A stretch of DNA of 64,000 nt from Bacteroidales bacterium (GCA_017618715.1 JAFZTS010000045.1:1-64000), one strand, 5' to 3'. Shown: positions 18,268 to 27,680, counted from the stretch's first letter. Numbers and translations are program-made. Notes: a model not told the origin generated them from the sequence alone.

Positions 18268-19611
18268 TTACTTGTTGAGTTTCTTGAGGGCCTCGTTGTC
18301 ACCGATGGCCTCAAAATAGGCACGCATCAATTCGCGTGACGTAGAGTCTTTAGGTTTGAGTTTGAGGAGTGATCGATATGCTCTATCGGCTTCGTCATAG
18401 CGCTTCAGGCTGAGTGAGAGTTCCGCCTTTGCAAGCAGATATGTCTTGGATTTCGGTTCAAGCTCGATGAGTTCGTCCAGCACCTGAATCGCTTTATCGA
18501 ACTGCCGGAGTTCGGTCAACAGGGTAACATAAAAGCCAAGATACGTGGTATTGTCAGGCTCTATACGAATGGCTTCGAGGATGTATTTGATAGCGTCGGG
18601 TGTGTTCCCCTTTTCCATCGCCAGCGTTGAAAGACGATAATAGCCTTCCGTAAATCTGGGGATGCGTTGTACAAGCATCTTATAGCATTCGCTGGCCTTG
18701 TCGAATTCGTCCAAAGCCATGTAAGCAGATCCGAGCAGTTCGTACGTGATACTGGTCTGTTGTTCCACTTCCTGTCGGTCGAGGTGTGGCGCTTCGTGCT
18801 GTAGTTTGCCTTCGGCATACTGACGTGCCACTTCGAGATGTTCGACTGCCTTGGCGTTCTCCCCATTTTGGAAAAGGATGTAGCCGAGAGCGAAGTTGAA
18901 GAGCGGATTCTTGGGGTCGATGGCGATGCCCATCTCACAGGAGTTTCGACATTCGTCATACATCTGGAGCTCAAATTGACAACGAGAGAGATCCTGCCAA
19001 GAATAGATGTCGTAGGCATCCATATCGAGGGCATGTTCGAGAACAGGGATGGCATCACGATGGCAGTTGCAATCCATGAGCAAAGCTCCCATACGCCCCA
19101 AAGCCTCGGCATCCTGCTCTTCGGCAGGTGTAGTCTTTCCGACAACTGCTTCGGCAGCCTTGATAAGGTATTCGGCTGTAGTATGGTGGGGGAGATGGTC
19201 GAAAAGTTCATCGATGATTTCGACGAACTCCAGACCTGTGATGTGTCCTTTCTGAAGATGGTCAAAAAGAGATTCAAAGGCTTCCTTCTGATCTCTTGTC
19301 TTCACATCGATACCGAAATGAATGCCGATTCCAAATGGCGACTGTTCGTCGGGATTGTCCTTAATCAGTTTCTCGGCTTCGTCAAATCGGTTCATGTGCA
19401 GAAGAATCTTGGCCTCGATCAGCTCGAGAAATTCGTCCTCGGGATGCTGGTCAAGGCCTTTCTGACATGCTGTCATTGCTTCTTCTGCATCGCCGTCATC
19501 CAAAAGGTCATAGATGATCTGTGAGATGTCGTCGGTGCTGTAATAGCTGACCTTGTTGTCGGCCAGATCAAGCATGTATTGATAATATGCGCGACTTTTC
19601 TTCTGTTGCAC
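18268..19611 (-). CDS. TPR-repeat protein
   Basis: A 447-residue soluble protein made almost entirely of degenerate TPR units, for example DAIPVLEHALDMDAYDIYSW, KASECYKMLVQRIPRFTEGY and KAIQVLDELIELEPKSKTYL. There is no signal peptide, so it is probably a cytoplasmic scaffold. Its partner is unknown. It starts 30 bases after glnS and lies 2 bases before the DedA gene, an order I recall as common in related genomes. Confidence 0.75.
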   Translation of the reverse strand: MQQKKSRAYYQYMLDLADNKVSYYSTDDISQIIYDLLDDGDAEEAMTACQKGLDQHPEDEFLELIEAKILLHMNRFDEAEKLIKDNPDEQSPFGIGIHFGIDVKTRDQKEAFESLFDHLQKGHITGLEFVEIIDELFDHLPHHTTAEYLIKAAEAVVGKTTPAEEQDAEALGRMGALLMDCNCHRDAIPVLEHALDMDAYDIYSWQDLSRCQFELQMYDECRNSCEMGIAIDPKNPLFNFALGYILFQNGENAKAVEHLEVARQYAEGKLQHEAPHLDRQEVEQQTSITYELLGSAYMALDEFDKASECYKMLVQRIPRFTEGYYRLSTLAMEKGNTPDAIKYILEAIRIEPDNTTYLGFYVTLLTELRQFDKAIQVLDELIELEPKSKTYLLAKAELSLSLKRYDEADRAYRSLLKLKPKDSTSRELMRAYFEAIGDNEALKKLNK

Positions 19612-19641
19612 TTTAGAAACTTGTCGAAAGAATAAAGAATT

Positions 19642-21321
19642 CTACTTTGAAGCCTTGAGAGAAACTGTGCGATTGAACACTATTTTCTCTGGCGTGGTAT
19701 CTTTGTCAATACAGAAATAACCGATACGCTGGAACTGGAACTTCTTGCCAATCTCCAGAGTCTTGACAACGAATGGTTCGACAAAAGCGGTTACCACCAC
19801 TTCACTCTCCGGATTGCGTTCGGATTCGGTCGTTGCCTCCTCGTCAAGGAAGAGATTGTTGTAGAGACGAGCCTCCACTGGGATGGCGTGCTTCGCGCTA
19901 ACCCAATGGAGAGTGCCTTTCACCTTACGGTCGGCACCTGGCATACCACTCTTCGTATCAGGATCGTAGGTGCAAAGGATATTGGTGATATTACCGTCGG
20001 CATCCTTTTCTATGCCGGTGCACTTGATGATATATGCGCTCTTGAGACGAACTTCCTTGTCGATAGTAAGGCGGAAGAATTTCTTCTCAGCCACTTCCTG
20101 GAAGTCTTCGCGTTCGATGTAGAGTTCGCGAGAGAAAGGCATCTCGTGAGTGCCGCTGCCTTCCTGCTCGGGATTGTTCTCCATCTCGCACATCTCTTCC
20201 TGATCCTCGGGATAGTTGGTGATGGTGAGTTTGACGGGATCGACCACGCCCATCACACGTGTTGCAATCTTGTTGAGGTCATTACGTCCAGCGTTTTCAA
20301 GAAGCTTGATATCGTTGAGGGCGTCGTACTTGGTATAACCGATGGTGGTGATGAAGTCGCGAATACCCTGGGCTGTATAACCACGACGGCGCAGGCCGCA
20401 AAGGGTTGGCATACGTGGGTCGTCCCATCCGCGTACCACGCCGGTCTCCACCATGTTGCGGAGATAACGCTTCGACATCACGGTGTTGGTGAGGTTGAGA
20501 CGATTGAACTCGATCTGGCGCGGCTTGTATTCGGTTCCCCTGATATCGGCCATGATCTGGGCGAAATAGTTGTAGAGGGGGCGATGAACCTCGAACTCAA
20601 GGGTGCAAATGGAGTGTGTGATTCCCTCAATGAAGTCTGACTGACCATGAGCGAAATCATACATCGGGTAAGCCTGCCACTTGGTGCCTGTGCGGTGGTG
20701 AGGATACTTGATGATACGATACATGATGGGGTCGCGGAAGTGCATGTTGGGATTGGCCATGTCGATTTTGGCGCGCAGCGTCATGGTACCCTCTTCGAAT
20801 TCTCCCTTGTTCATGCGACGGAAGAGGTCGAGGCTTTCTTCCCAAGGACGATTGCGGAATGGGCTTTCTACACCAGGCTGGGTGGGAGTGCCTTTCTGTT
20901 GTGCGATGACCTCAGAACTCTGTTCATCGACATAAGCCAGACCACGGCGAATCATCTCTTCGGCAAGGTCCCAAAGCTCCTGGAAATAGTCGGAGGCATA
21001 GTAAAGACGATCGCCCCAGTCGAAGCCAAGCCAATGGATGTCTTCCTTGATGGCATCCACGTATTCGGTATCTTCGCGACTCGGGTTGGTGTCATCAAAA
21101 CGCAAATTGCATTGGCCGCCATACTTTTCAGCAGCGCCAAAGTCCATACAGATAGCCTTGGCATGTCCGATATGGAGGTAGCCGTTGGGCTCTGGTGGAA
21201 AACGTGTGTGGACGATATGAGTGGGTGATGCAGCTACCTTGCCGGCTGCAATGTCTTCTTCAATGAACTCTTCGACGAAGTTCGATGCCTTCTTCTCAAC
21301 AGCAACTTCTGAACTATCCAT
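19642..21321 (-). CDS. glnS: Glutaminyl-tRNA synthetase
   Basis: A 559-residue class I synthetase that charges tRNA-Gln. The HIGH motif appears as PPEPNGYLHIGHAKAI (near residue 42) and the KMSKS-type motif as TVMSKRYL (near 278). The N-terminal 25 residues are an acidic, low-complexity lead-in. It is the first gene of the operon ending at the symporter. A strong Bacteroidota promoter lies at 21363-21394, putting the transcription start about 30-40 bases before the ATG. Confidence 0.95.
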   Translation of the reverse strand: MDSSEVAVEKKASNFVEEFIEEDIAAGKVAASPTHIVHTRFPPEPNGYLHIGHAKAICMDFGAAEKYGGQCNLRFDDTNPSREDTEYVDAIKEDIHWLGFDWGDRLYYASDYFQELWDLAEEMIRRGLAYVDEQSSEVIAQQKGTPTQPGVESPFRNRPWEESLDLFRRMNKGEFEEGTMTLRAKIDMANPNMHFRDPIMYRIIKYPHHRTGTKWQAYPMYDFAHGQSDFIEGITHSICTLEFEVHRPLYNYFAQIMADIRGTEYKPRQIEFNRLNLTNTVMSKRYLRNMVETGVVRGWDDPRMPTLCGLRRRGYTAQGIRDFITTIGYTKYDALNDIKLLENAGRNDLNKIATRVMGVVDPVKLTITNYPEDQEEMCEMENNPEQEGSGTHEMPFSRELYIEREDFQEVAEKKFFRLTIDKEVRLKSAYIIKCTGIEKDADGNITNILCTYDPDTKSGMPGADRKVKGTLHWVSAKHAIPVEARLYNNLFLDEEATTESERNPESEVVVTAFVEPFVVKTLEIGKKFQFQRIGYFCIDKDTTPEKIVFNRTVSLKASK

Positions 21322-21362
21322 AATTGTTGATTTTTTGTTGGTAGTATATAATTATTCGGGCG

Positions 21363-21394
21363 CAAAGATATTAAAAAATAAACAAAAAAGCAAA
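21363..21394 (-). promoter_or_regulatory. Promoter for glnS operon
   Basis: On the minus strand a -33 TTTG (21391-21394 complement) is followed after 20 bases by a perfect -7 box TATCTTTG (21363-21370 complement). The start codon is at 21321. Confidence 0.8.
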
Positions 21395-21469
21395 TTTGGC
21401 CCCGAAAATGCTACGTTTTTGACTGGTTATGTCGGGTGAAAGGACGAAAATGTAATTTCTATTGACGAA

Positions 21470-21526
21470 AAGGAAAACAAAAAAGAAAGGGAACGACTGG
21501 AGGCGGATGCCTTGTTGTTCCCTTTC
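21470..21526 (-). terminator. Rho-independent terminator of rpoD
   Basis: GAAAGGGAAC (21485-21494) pairs with GTTCCCTTTC (21517-21526). On the minus strand the stem is followed by a T-rich run (TTTTTTGTTTTCC). It lies 25 bases after the rpoD stop. Confidence 0.85.
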
Positions 21527-21551
21527 CGTAATGAATGGTTTGAAAATTTTG

Positions 21552-22412
21552 TCAAAGGTATGCAAGCAGGAGTTTAGCATTGGGGGACTTGCGGATCTTC
21601 AAGAGTGCACGTTCACGAATCTGTCGAACACGCTCACGTGTAAGACCAAGTTCCTGACTTACTTCTTCCTGTGATTTCTCGGGGCAATCAATACCGAAAG
21701 TTTCTTTGATGATGAGAGCCTCACGATCCTTGAGCATTGACTTGAGAAGGTTGTCAAGTTCGATGTGCAGGGACTCGTTGTTGAGTGTTGAGTCGGTGGC
21801 ATCGAGCTTTGTGTCTGGAGTGATGTCGAGCAATGTTCCATCCTCATCATCCTGAAGAGGTGAGTCGAGGCTGACACCGCGATTGTTGGCAGCCATAGTC
21901 TCACGAACCTTTTCGGGGGCAACGTCGAGTTCTTCTGCTATTTCCTCGATAGTAGCCGGTCGATTCTGCTCTTGTTCGAAGCGATTTTGAATGACACGAA
22001 TCTGACGGATGAGGTTGTTCTGGTTGCCTGGCAGTCGTACCATGCGCGCCTGCTCTGAGAGAGCTTGCATGATGGACTGGCGAATCCACCATACGGCGTA
22101 AGAAATGAATTTGAAACCACGGGTTTCGTCAAATTTCTCTGCAGCCTTGACTAGACCGACATTTCCTTCTGAAATAAGGTCAGAGAGAGAAAGCCCCTGG
22201 TTTTGGTAGAGTTTTGCGACTGACACCACGAAACGAAGATTGGCGCGAACGAGTTTGTCGAGTGCTTGTTGATCGCCCTTGTGAATTCTTTGAGCCAGGT
22301 CCACTTCTTCATCCGGGGTTACCATGTGCTCCTTGCTGATGGCGGTTAGGTACGACTCGATCGACTCTTCAGTGCGTCGGGTGATGTTCTGCGTAATTTT
22401 AATTTGGCGCAT
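21552..22412 (-). CDS. rpoD: Primary RNA polymerase sigma factor RpoD/SigA
   Basis: A 286-residue sigma-70 protein of the short Bacteroidota type. Region 1.2/2 has DLISEGNVGLVKAAEKFDE and FISYAVWWIRQSIMQAL, region 3 starts around NRFEQEQNRPATIEEIAEEL, and region 4 ends with the helix-turn-helix EVSQELGLTRERVRQIRERA. It lacks the long acidic region 1.1 of E. coli RpoD. This is the factor expected to read the TAnnTTTG promoters seen throughout the window. It is monocistronic, with its own promoter and a clear terminator. Confidence 0.95.
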   Translation of the reverse strand: MRQIKITQNITRRTEESIESYLTAISKEHMVTPDEEVDLAQRIHKGDQQALDKLVRANLRFVVSVAKLYQNQGLSLSDLISEGNVGLVKAAEKFDETRGFKFISYAVWWIRQSIMQALSEQARMVRLPGNQNNLIRQIRVIQNRFEQEQNRPATIEEIAEELDVAPEKVRETMAANNRGVSLDSPLQDDEDGTLLDITPDTKLDATDSTLNNESLHIELDNLLKSMLKDREALIIKETFGIDCPEKSQEEVSQELGLTRERVRQIRERALLKIRKSPNAKLLLAYL

Positions 22413-22473
22413 ATCTGTTACTTACTTCTTTCTTTAGAACGGGACATAGTTATCCCTTTCGAAAAATAGTGTG

Positions 22474-22505
22474 CAAAAATACGAAAAAAATAATCAATAA
22501 ACAAA
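22474..22505 (-). promoter_or_regulatory. Promoter for rpoD
   Basis: Minus-strand TTTG (22502-22505) and TATTTTTG (22474-22481) are separated by 20 bases. The rpoD ATG is at 22412, so the leader is about 55 bases. Confidence 0.8.
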
Positions 22506-22638
22506 CAAATATGAAAAAAATGTATTTATAAATATATAAAGTATTTAATTTGTAAGGTATAAATATCAATTTAACCATTTGCTCCTACTGAAAGATGTTT
22601 TCTTGAAAACGGATGCCTGTTATTTAAATTATAATATG

Positions 22639-22646
22639 TATCTTTG
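22639..22646 (+). promoter_or_regulatory. -7 box for the small secreted protein gene
   Basis: A perfect TATCTTTG lies 43 bases before the ATG at 22690. The -33 region is weak. It is divergent from the rpoD promoter; the 277 bases between the two genes hold only these signals and AT-rich sequence. Confidence 0.65.
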
Positions 22647-22689
22647 TACGAGATTTTGTTCAAACTTTTGCTTTACAATTATCATCAAT

Positions 22690-23310
22690 ATGAAACGCAT
22701 TATATTCTTCGGTTTATTCTTATTGTCGATCTCCACTCTTTCGGCACAAACAATGCTGGAGCGAGTGATTGAAATTCGTAAGGCTTACACCGAAGCCCAA
22801 CAGATGATGCTAATGGCTATCGAGGAGCCTAATTTGGACAACTCGATGCATATCGCAATGCATCGTATGTTCGGTGGAAGCGGCATGCAGCACTATACAG
22901 TTGACTACTATTCCGGAGATTTTACTGGCGAAGAACCTGAGTATGGCGTCTCGGTCTGGTCACCGTATTTTATTCGGGTGAAATACAATTGGGGAGCTCG
23001 TGTCACAGTGACGGAATATCTGCTTGAACCTCGTACAAGCATGTTGATGTTTGTATATACTAGAAGCGATGATAATCCTATCAATTTATCCGAAATGGGA
23101 GAGGGCGTTTACGAGTTGCGCAAATACTATTATCCCGATGGAACCTATTGTACGGGTTCGCTAAAGGTAACGCTTCCTGATGGAACGGAAAAGTCTTTGG
23201 ATTCGGAACTGGAAGCCTGTATTAGCGGATTTGAATCTGATACTGCCGAAATCAGTTTCGTTAATTATCTTGTAAAGATCCATAATCAGATGATGAATTA
23301 CGGAGAATAG
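22690..23310 (+). CDS. Secreted protein of unknown function
   Basis: The start at 22690 gives a clean signal peptide (MKRIIFFGLFLLSISTLSAQ); a longer upstream reading would be within the promoter region. The 206-residue product has a helical start (LERVIEIRKAYTEAQQMM) and then beta-rich sequence with several aromatic residues (VSVWSPYFIRVKYNWG, EYLLEPRTSMLMFVYTR). I do not recognise a named domain. It is single-cistron, between rpoD and rprX, and followed by a terminator. Periplasmic or surface location is inferred. Confidence 0.7.
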   Translation: MKRIIFFGLFLLSISTLSAQTMLERVIEIRKAYTEAQQMMLMAIEEPNLDNSMHIAMHRMFGGSGMQHYTVDYYSGDFTGEEPEYGVSVWSPYFIRVKYNWGARVTVTEYLLEPRTSMLMFVYTRSDDNPINLSEMGEGVYELRKYYYPDGTYCTGSLKVTLPDGTEKSLDSELEACISGFESDTAEISFVNYLVKIHNQMMNYGE

Positions 23311-23338
23311 CTCTTTATCGCACTTAATTATTTAAAAT

Positions 23339-23372
23339 AAGGCGTCTTTGGTTAACAAAGAGCCTTTTTTTA
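23339..23372 (+). terminator. Rho-independent terminator
   Basis: AAGG-C-TCTTTG pairs with CAAAGA-GCC-TT across a short loop (GTTAA), followed by a run of seven T. It ends the small secreted protein transcript 30 bases after the stop. Confidence 0.75.
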
Positions 23373-23413
23373 GTTAATTATGTTAAATCAAATGTATTTT
23401 CCTCGTTTTTTTC

Positions 23414-23444
23414 TTGGTTATTTTAACGAATTAAGTTAATTTTG
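23414..23444 (+). promoter_or_regulatory. Promoter for rprXY
   Basis: TTGG (23414-23417) and a perfect -7 box TAATTTTG (23437-23444) are 19 bases apart, 23 bases before the rprX ATG. Confidence 0.7.
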
Positions 23445-23467
23445 CAGCGTATTTAACAGAATAACTA

Positions 23468-25057
23468 ATGAGAAAACAAACTATTTGGTTGATTGGAATT
23501 GTGCTTTTGATAGCATTCGCCGGCCTGCTTGTCATGCAGTTCTCGTATTTGAGTGAGATTGTCAGCACTCGTGAGGAACAGTTTGACGAAGCGGTGAAGC
23601 GTGCATTGTTCGGCACCATGCGGCAACTGGAGCGTCAGGAGACACGCAAATATTTGGATGAATATTATGATGACACAGAAAAGCAGGCACTGAATCAACT
23701 GAACCGGGAGAATTCGAATAAAAGTGTGACCACCAGTGGCAGCATTTCTGTTCAAGCCCCCGATGGATCGATCAGCACATACAAATTCCAGAGGAATGTG
23801 ATGGGTGACAGTTTGACCCAGCATCGTTTTGATATGCAGCCCAATCGCGACCGTTTGATTCAAAGCCGTCAGAGGGCTATGCAGGATATGTTGCTCGGCC
23901 AGTATATGTATCAACGCAATCTTTTGGACGATGTTGTTTTCCGAATCATCAGCCAGACCAATGACAAGCCTATTATGGAGCGTCTCGATTTGGAGCAACT
24001 GCGCCGCACATTGACTGAAGAGATGCAGTCGGCTGGTTACAATCTCGATTATGAGTTTTGCATCGTTGAACGTGATGGCTCGGTAGTATATCGTTCGGCA
24101 GGTTACAAAGCCGAGGAGGCAGAAAAGGAGGGCAGCTATATGCAGATGCTTTTCCCAAGATCCCAGTTGGCCCAAGACAACAGCAAGGTGCCTTCGCGTA
24201 TCAGTTATATGGAGGTTTACTTTCCCGGGCGTCATCGTTTCCTTATGAATAATGGTGTGCACTTCATGATTCCTTCGTTCGTGTTCACCTTGGTCATGCT
24301 GATGCTCTTCATCTTTGTAATTTATGTGGTGTTCCGTCAGAAGAAACTCAGTGAGATCAAGAATGATTTCATCAACAATATGACGCACGAGTTCAAGACT
24401 CCCATATCCAGCATATCGCTTGCTTCACAGATGCTCAACGATCCGGCAGTGTCGAAGTCGCCCGACATGGTGAGACATATTACAGGAGTGATAGCTGACG
24501 AAACCAAGCGATTACGCTTCCAAGTCGAGAAGGTGCTCCAGATGTCGATGTTCGATCGTCAGAAGACCAATCTGAAGCTTCAAGACATTCCGGTGAATGC
24601 TGTTGTGGAGAGTGCATGTTCAACGTTCCGCCTTAAGGTCGGAAAAGCAGGAGGACAAATTGAGACTCACCTTGATGCTGAAGATGACATCTGCATGATT
24701 GATGAAATGCATTTCGGTAATGTCATTTTCAACCTGATGGACAACGCCTACAAGTATTCCCGTGAAGACGTGCCTCTGCATCTTACCATCAGCACCCGAA
24801 ATGTGGGGAAAGACAAGTTGGAACTTCGTGTAAAGGATAATGGTATCGGCATTAAGAAGGAAGACCTGAAGCGTATATTCGAGAAGTTCTATCGCGTTCC
24901 CACTGGAAATGTCCACAACGTCAAGGGCTTCGGCCTCGGGTTGGCCTATGTTTGGAAAATTGTGAAGGATCACGGGGGGGATATAAAGGCAGAATCCACC
25001 TACGGACAGGGGACGACCTTTATCATCACTATCCCGCTTATGAGAGAAGATAATTAA
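23468..25057 (+). CDS. rprX: Sensor histidine kinase RprX
   Basis: A 529-residue inner-membrane kinase. The first membrane helix is at about 5-24 and the second at about 277-297 (SFVFTLVMLMLFIFVIYVVF), enclosing a periplasmic sensor of about 250 residues. The HisKA helix follows with NNMTHEFKTPISSISLASQM (His307), then the ATPase with N box (FNLMDNAYKYS), G1 (VKDNGIGIKKED) and G2 (GFGLGLAYVWKI). Length and order match RprX of Bacteroides fragilis. The paired regulator rprY follows after 29 bases. The signal sensed is not evident. Confidence 0.88.
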   Translation: MRKQTIWLIGIVLLIAFAGLLVMQFSYLSEIVSTREEQFDEAVKRALFGTMRQLERQETRKYLDEYYDDTEKQALNQLNRENSNKSVTTSGSISVQAPDGSISTYKFQRNVMGDSLTQHRFDMQPNRDRLIQSRQRAMQDMLLGQYMYQRNLLDDVVFRIISQTNDKPIMERLDLEQLRRTLTEEMQSAGYNLDYEFCIVERDGSVVYRSAGYKAEEAEKEGSYMQMLFPRSQLAQDNSKVPSRISYMEVYFPGRHRFLMNNGVHFMIPSFVFTLVMLMLFIFVIYVVFRQKKLSEIKNDFINNMTHEFKTPISSISLASQMLNDPAVSKSPDMVRHITGVIADETKRLRFQVEKVLQMSMFDRQKTNLKLQDIPVNAVVESACSTFRLKVGKAGGQIETHLDAEDDICMIDEMHFGNVIFNLMDNAYKYSREDVPLHLTISTRNVGKDKLELRVKDNGIGIKKEDLKRIFEKFYRVPTGNVHNVKGFGLGLAYVWKIVKDHGGDIKAESTYGQGTTFIITIPLMREDN

Positions 25058-25086
25058 TAATGTGTAACTTATAAACAATTTGAATT

Positions 25087-25818
25087 ATGACACAACAACC
25101 AGAAAAACTTCGTATTCTTCTTTGCGAAGATGACGAGAACCTCGGAATGCTCCTTCGAGAGTACGTGCAAGCTAAAGGCTATCTCTGTGATCTCTATGGA
25201 GATGGTGACGCTGGCTATAAGGCTTATCTGAAGGGCCGCTATGACTTCTGTATCCTCGATGTGATGATGCCGAAAAAAGACGGTTTCACCATGGCTCAGG
25301 AGATTCGCACCCTCAATGCTGACATTCCTATCATCTTCCTGACCGCAAAGAGCTTGAAGGAGGACATACTCGAAGGCTTCAAGATTGGAGGCGATGATTA
25401 TATTACCAAGCCATTTTCGATGGAGGAACTGTTGTTCCGCATTGAGGCCATCCTTCGTCGTGTGAAGGGAAAGAAGGGCAAGGATGTGGTGGCTTATCAC
25501 ATGAGCCGTTATACCTTCGACGTACAAAAGCAATTGCTAACCTTCCGCGGTGACGAAGGCGAGAAGTCCATCAAACTGACCACCAAGGAAAGCGATCTGC
25601 TCGGACTCCTATGCGCCCATGCTAATGAGATTCTGGAGCGCAATTTCGCCTTAAAGACCATCTGGATCGATGATAATTACTTCAATGCCCGTTCGATGGA
25701 TGTTTATATCACCAAACTTCGCAAACATTTGAAAGACGATCCCAGCATCGAAATCATCAACATTCATGGTAAGGGTTACAAGCTAATTGCTTCTGATATT
25801 GAGGTAGAAACGAAGTAA
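25087..25818 (+). CDS. rprY: Response regulator RprY (OmpR/PhoB family)
   Basis: A 243-residue regulator. The receiver domain (1-125) has the acidic pair in LLCEDDENLG, the phospho-acceptor Asp58 in CILDVMMPKKDG, and Lys in FLTAKS. The C-terminal winged helix (about 140-240) has KLTTKESDLLGLL and the DVYITKLRKHLKDDPSIEI recognition region. It is the partner of RprX. Target genes in this window cannot be named from sequence. Confidence 0.9.
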   Translation: MTQQPEKLRILLCEDDENLGMLLREYVQAKGYLCDLYGDGDAGYKAYLKGRYDFCILDVMMPKKDGFTMAQEIRTLNADIPIIFLTAKSLKEDILEGFKIGGDDYITKPFSMEELLFRIEAILRRVKGKKGKDVVAYHMSRYTFDVQKQLLTFRGDEGEKSIKLTTKESDLLGLLCAHANEILERNFALKTIWIDDNYFNARSMDVYITKLRKHLKDDPSIEIINIHGKGYKLIASDIEVETK

Positions 25819-25846
25819 AATTGTAAGTTTCATTTTATAAAATTGC

Positions 25847-25875
25847 AAATTTTGCTGTTATTTGCAGTAAAATTT
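25847..25875 (+). terminator. Possible weak terminator after rprY
   Basis: AAATTTT-G-CTG (25847-25857) pairs with CAG-T-AAAATTT (25865-25875) across a 7-base loop. It is AT-rich and lacks a long T-run, so terminator function is doubtful. Confidence 0.35.
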
Positions 25876-25918
25876 CAAAATAATTGAGTTTATTCACACT
25901 TCATATTCAATAATGTTG

Positions 25919-25926
25919 TACCTTTG
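25919..25926 (+). promoter_or_regulatory. -7 box for the winged-helix gene
   Basis: A perfect TACCTTTG, 57 bases before the ATG at 25983. The -33 region is not clear. Confidence 0.6.
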
Positions 25927-25982
25927 CAGCGCTTTTTAAGCAAGGTTATTAATTATTTAAGGTACAAAATTTTATTTGAGTT

Positions 25983-26186
25983 ATGAACAACGAAACAATT
26001 GGCACAAACGCCGGCCTCGTTTGGAATGCACTCAACGCCAACAACGGCCAGACCATTAAGGATCTTAAGAAGGCAACGAAGATCAAGACCGACAAGGTAC
26101 TTTTCTCAGCTCTTGGTTGGTTAGCACGCGAAGGCAAGGTGGTTCTCGAGGAGGTTGAGGACGACGTAAAGGTTACTCTTCTGTAA
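25983..26186 (+). CDS. Small winged-helix protein (DUF2582 type)
   Basis: This 67-residue protein is almost entirely a winged helix-turn-helix: GLVWNALNANNGQTIKDLKK, a second helix with TDKVLFSALGWLAREG, then a beta wing (KVVLEEVEDDVKVTLL). This is the DUF2582 pattern common in Bacteroidota. It is likely a DNA- or nucleic-acid-binding protein or a dimerisation module. It is monocistronic with its own -7 box and a strong terminator, which suggests steady high expression. Targets are unknown. Confidence 0.85.
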   Translation: MNNETIGTNAGLVWNALNANNGQTIKDLKKATKIKTDKVLFSALGWLAREGKVVLEEVEDDVKVTLL

Positions 26187-26206
26187 TAAGTACAGATTCC
26201 CATATT

Positions 26207-26244
26207 AAAAAATCCGTGGCAGTTTAGACTGTCACGGATTTTTT
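26207..26244. terminator. Bidirectional Rho-independent terminator
   Basis: AAAAAATCCGTG (26207-26218) pairs with CACGGATTTTTT (26233-26244). A- and T-runs on both sides serve the winged-helix gene (plus) and the converging metallophosphoesterase gene (minus), whose last codons lie within it. Confidence 0.9.
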
Positions 26245-27680
26245 ATCATTTTATTGCCGCCTTGAATCACGATGCCATGAGAATTCCTGTTGATTCTTTC
26301 TCCCCAAAGATTGTAAGACTGTTCATCATTCTTGTCTGCTGCAATGTCGTGGATGCTTTCAGGAACTTCTATTTCAATCTCTGATAGTGTGATGGAGAAA
26401 TTCAGGTCGTTTGCTCTATTCTGATTGTCATCGCCAAAGAACGAGAAGTCATCAAGCATGCTGTTCATTGCATACCAGGCTTCGGGGTAAAGGACGAACG
26501 CCACGAACGGTATGGAGTCTATCAGGCTTACGCCATTCGCTTCGTTCTCATTTCCCTCGCAATGCAAGAATGTAGCCTTACATGCAATCGACGACAAGAA
26601 TGACGCGCCTTTGCTTTCCAGTTTCGCATTAATGCACTTCTCAAGCCTTTTCTTAGCCACATCGGCTATCTCGGGATGTCCTTCAATCGAATTGGTGGCA
26701 AATGTATTGATATCAATCCTGCCCAAATTCTCGCTGATGGTCACCCAACGATGATGCATCGGATAGGAAATCTTTGAGCCTGTTGTGATGTCGTAGATGG
26801 AGTCTGTATGGTTTTCATTGTAGGCCATGGCAACGTCAGTCGTGTGGAAATGGCCTGTGAAGACAGCATGGATCCCGGCTTCCATCATGCGAGAACGGAT
26901 GTTTTCGTCGTCCTTGATAATGGCATCCGACTTCATGTCGGTCTGTCCATTGAAATGCTCCATGATAGGATGATGCATCATGGCGATGACCTGCTTGTTG
27001 TTTTGACAAGCATTCTTGGCTTGTTCACAAATCCAGTCCAGTGAGTTCTGGCTTATCTTACGCGTGTGTGAGTCAATGCCGAGGATGACGAGGCCGTCAA
27101 CGGGTTCGACAGCATAGCTTAAGGAATTCTCGTCCCTTATAGATTCCTTGTAGCCAAATGATGCATACAATTTTTCGAAATCGTCGGCAGTGATATTCTC
27201 GGCATGATATCGGCGGTCTCCGTCAAAATAGAGGGCATTTTCGATATAACCGATATCATGATTGCCAGGGACGACATAGACCTTGATTCCTACGGCTGTG
27301 AGCCTCGACAATTCGCGGGTTACATACTCGTGAGAAACCTTCTCGCCATCTTTTGTAATGTCGCCAGGAATCAATACAATGTCGGGTCGTTGTGTCATGA
27401 TGGAGTCAATCATGCTTTGGAACAGTCCCACACTGTAGTCCTCAAGTTTGTGGGAAGAGTCGATGTATTTTTCCCATGACGAGCCTTCGTTGACGATAAG
27501 TTCCGGAGCCATGACATGCAAGTCCGTGGCAACATATATAGATATATCCTTGGCACCAACTGAGCTGAAGCCAAGAATAATCAATACTGTCAAACAAATT
27601 CTTTTTAAGATAAGAAGCTTTTTCAACGACGTAAGTTTGATAGACGTTATAAGAATCAAGACCAGTGTCCAGCTTCGCAT
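26232..27680 (-). CDS. Exported calcineurin-like metallophosphoesterase with sorting-like C-terminal tail
   Basis: A 482-residue protein with a hydrophobic N-terminal segment (LKRICLTVLIILGFSSVGA); the ATG at 27680 makes a long signal region, so the true start may be nearer. Metal-site motifs are ATDLHV, GDITKDG, VVPGNHD, MMHHP and FTGHFHTTD, in family order between residues 45 and 290. The substrate could be a phosphomonoester or diester. The final 25 residues (YNLWGERI ... GIVIQGGNKMI) resemble the short C-terminal strand pair found on many secreted Prevotella proteins and on type IX cargo. It lies 18 bases after the PIN-protein gene and so may be co-transcribed. Confidence 0.8.
   Translation of the reverse strand: MRSWTLVLILITSIKLTSLKKLLILKRICLTVLIILGFSSVGAKDISIYVATDLHVMAPELIVNEGSSWEKYIDSSHKLEDYSVGLFQSMIDSIMTQRPDIVLIPGDITKDGEKVSHEYVTRELSRLTAVGIKVYVVPGNHDIGYIENALYFDGDRRYHAENITADDFEKLYASFGYKESIRDENSLSYAVEPVDGLVILGIDSHTRKISQNSLDWICEQAKNACQNNKQVIAMMHHPIMEHFNGQTDMKSDAIIKDDENIRSRMMEAGIHAVFTGHFHTTDVAMAYNENHTDSIYDITTGSKISYPMHHRWVTISENLGRIDINTFATNSIEGHPEIADVAKKRLEKCINAKLESKGASFLSSIACKATFLHCEGNENEANGVSLIDSIPFVAFVLYPEAWYAMNSMLDDFSFFGDDNQNRANDLNFSITLSEIEIEVPESIHDIAADKNDEQSYNLWGERINRNSHGIVIQGGNKMIKNP

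Noticed and set aside
23465..24388. A minus-strand open frame of about 307 codons
   Set aside because: It is antisense to the sensor part of rprX; His/Leu-rich composition is a codon mirror effect.
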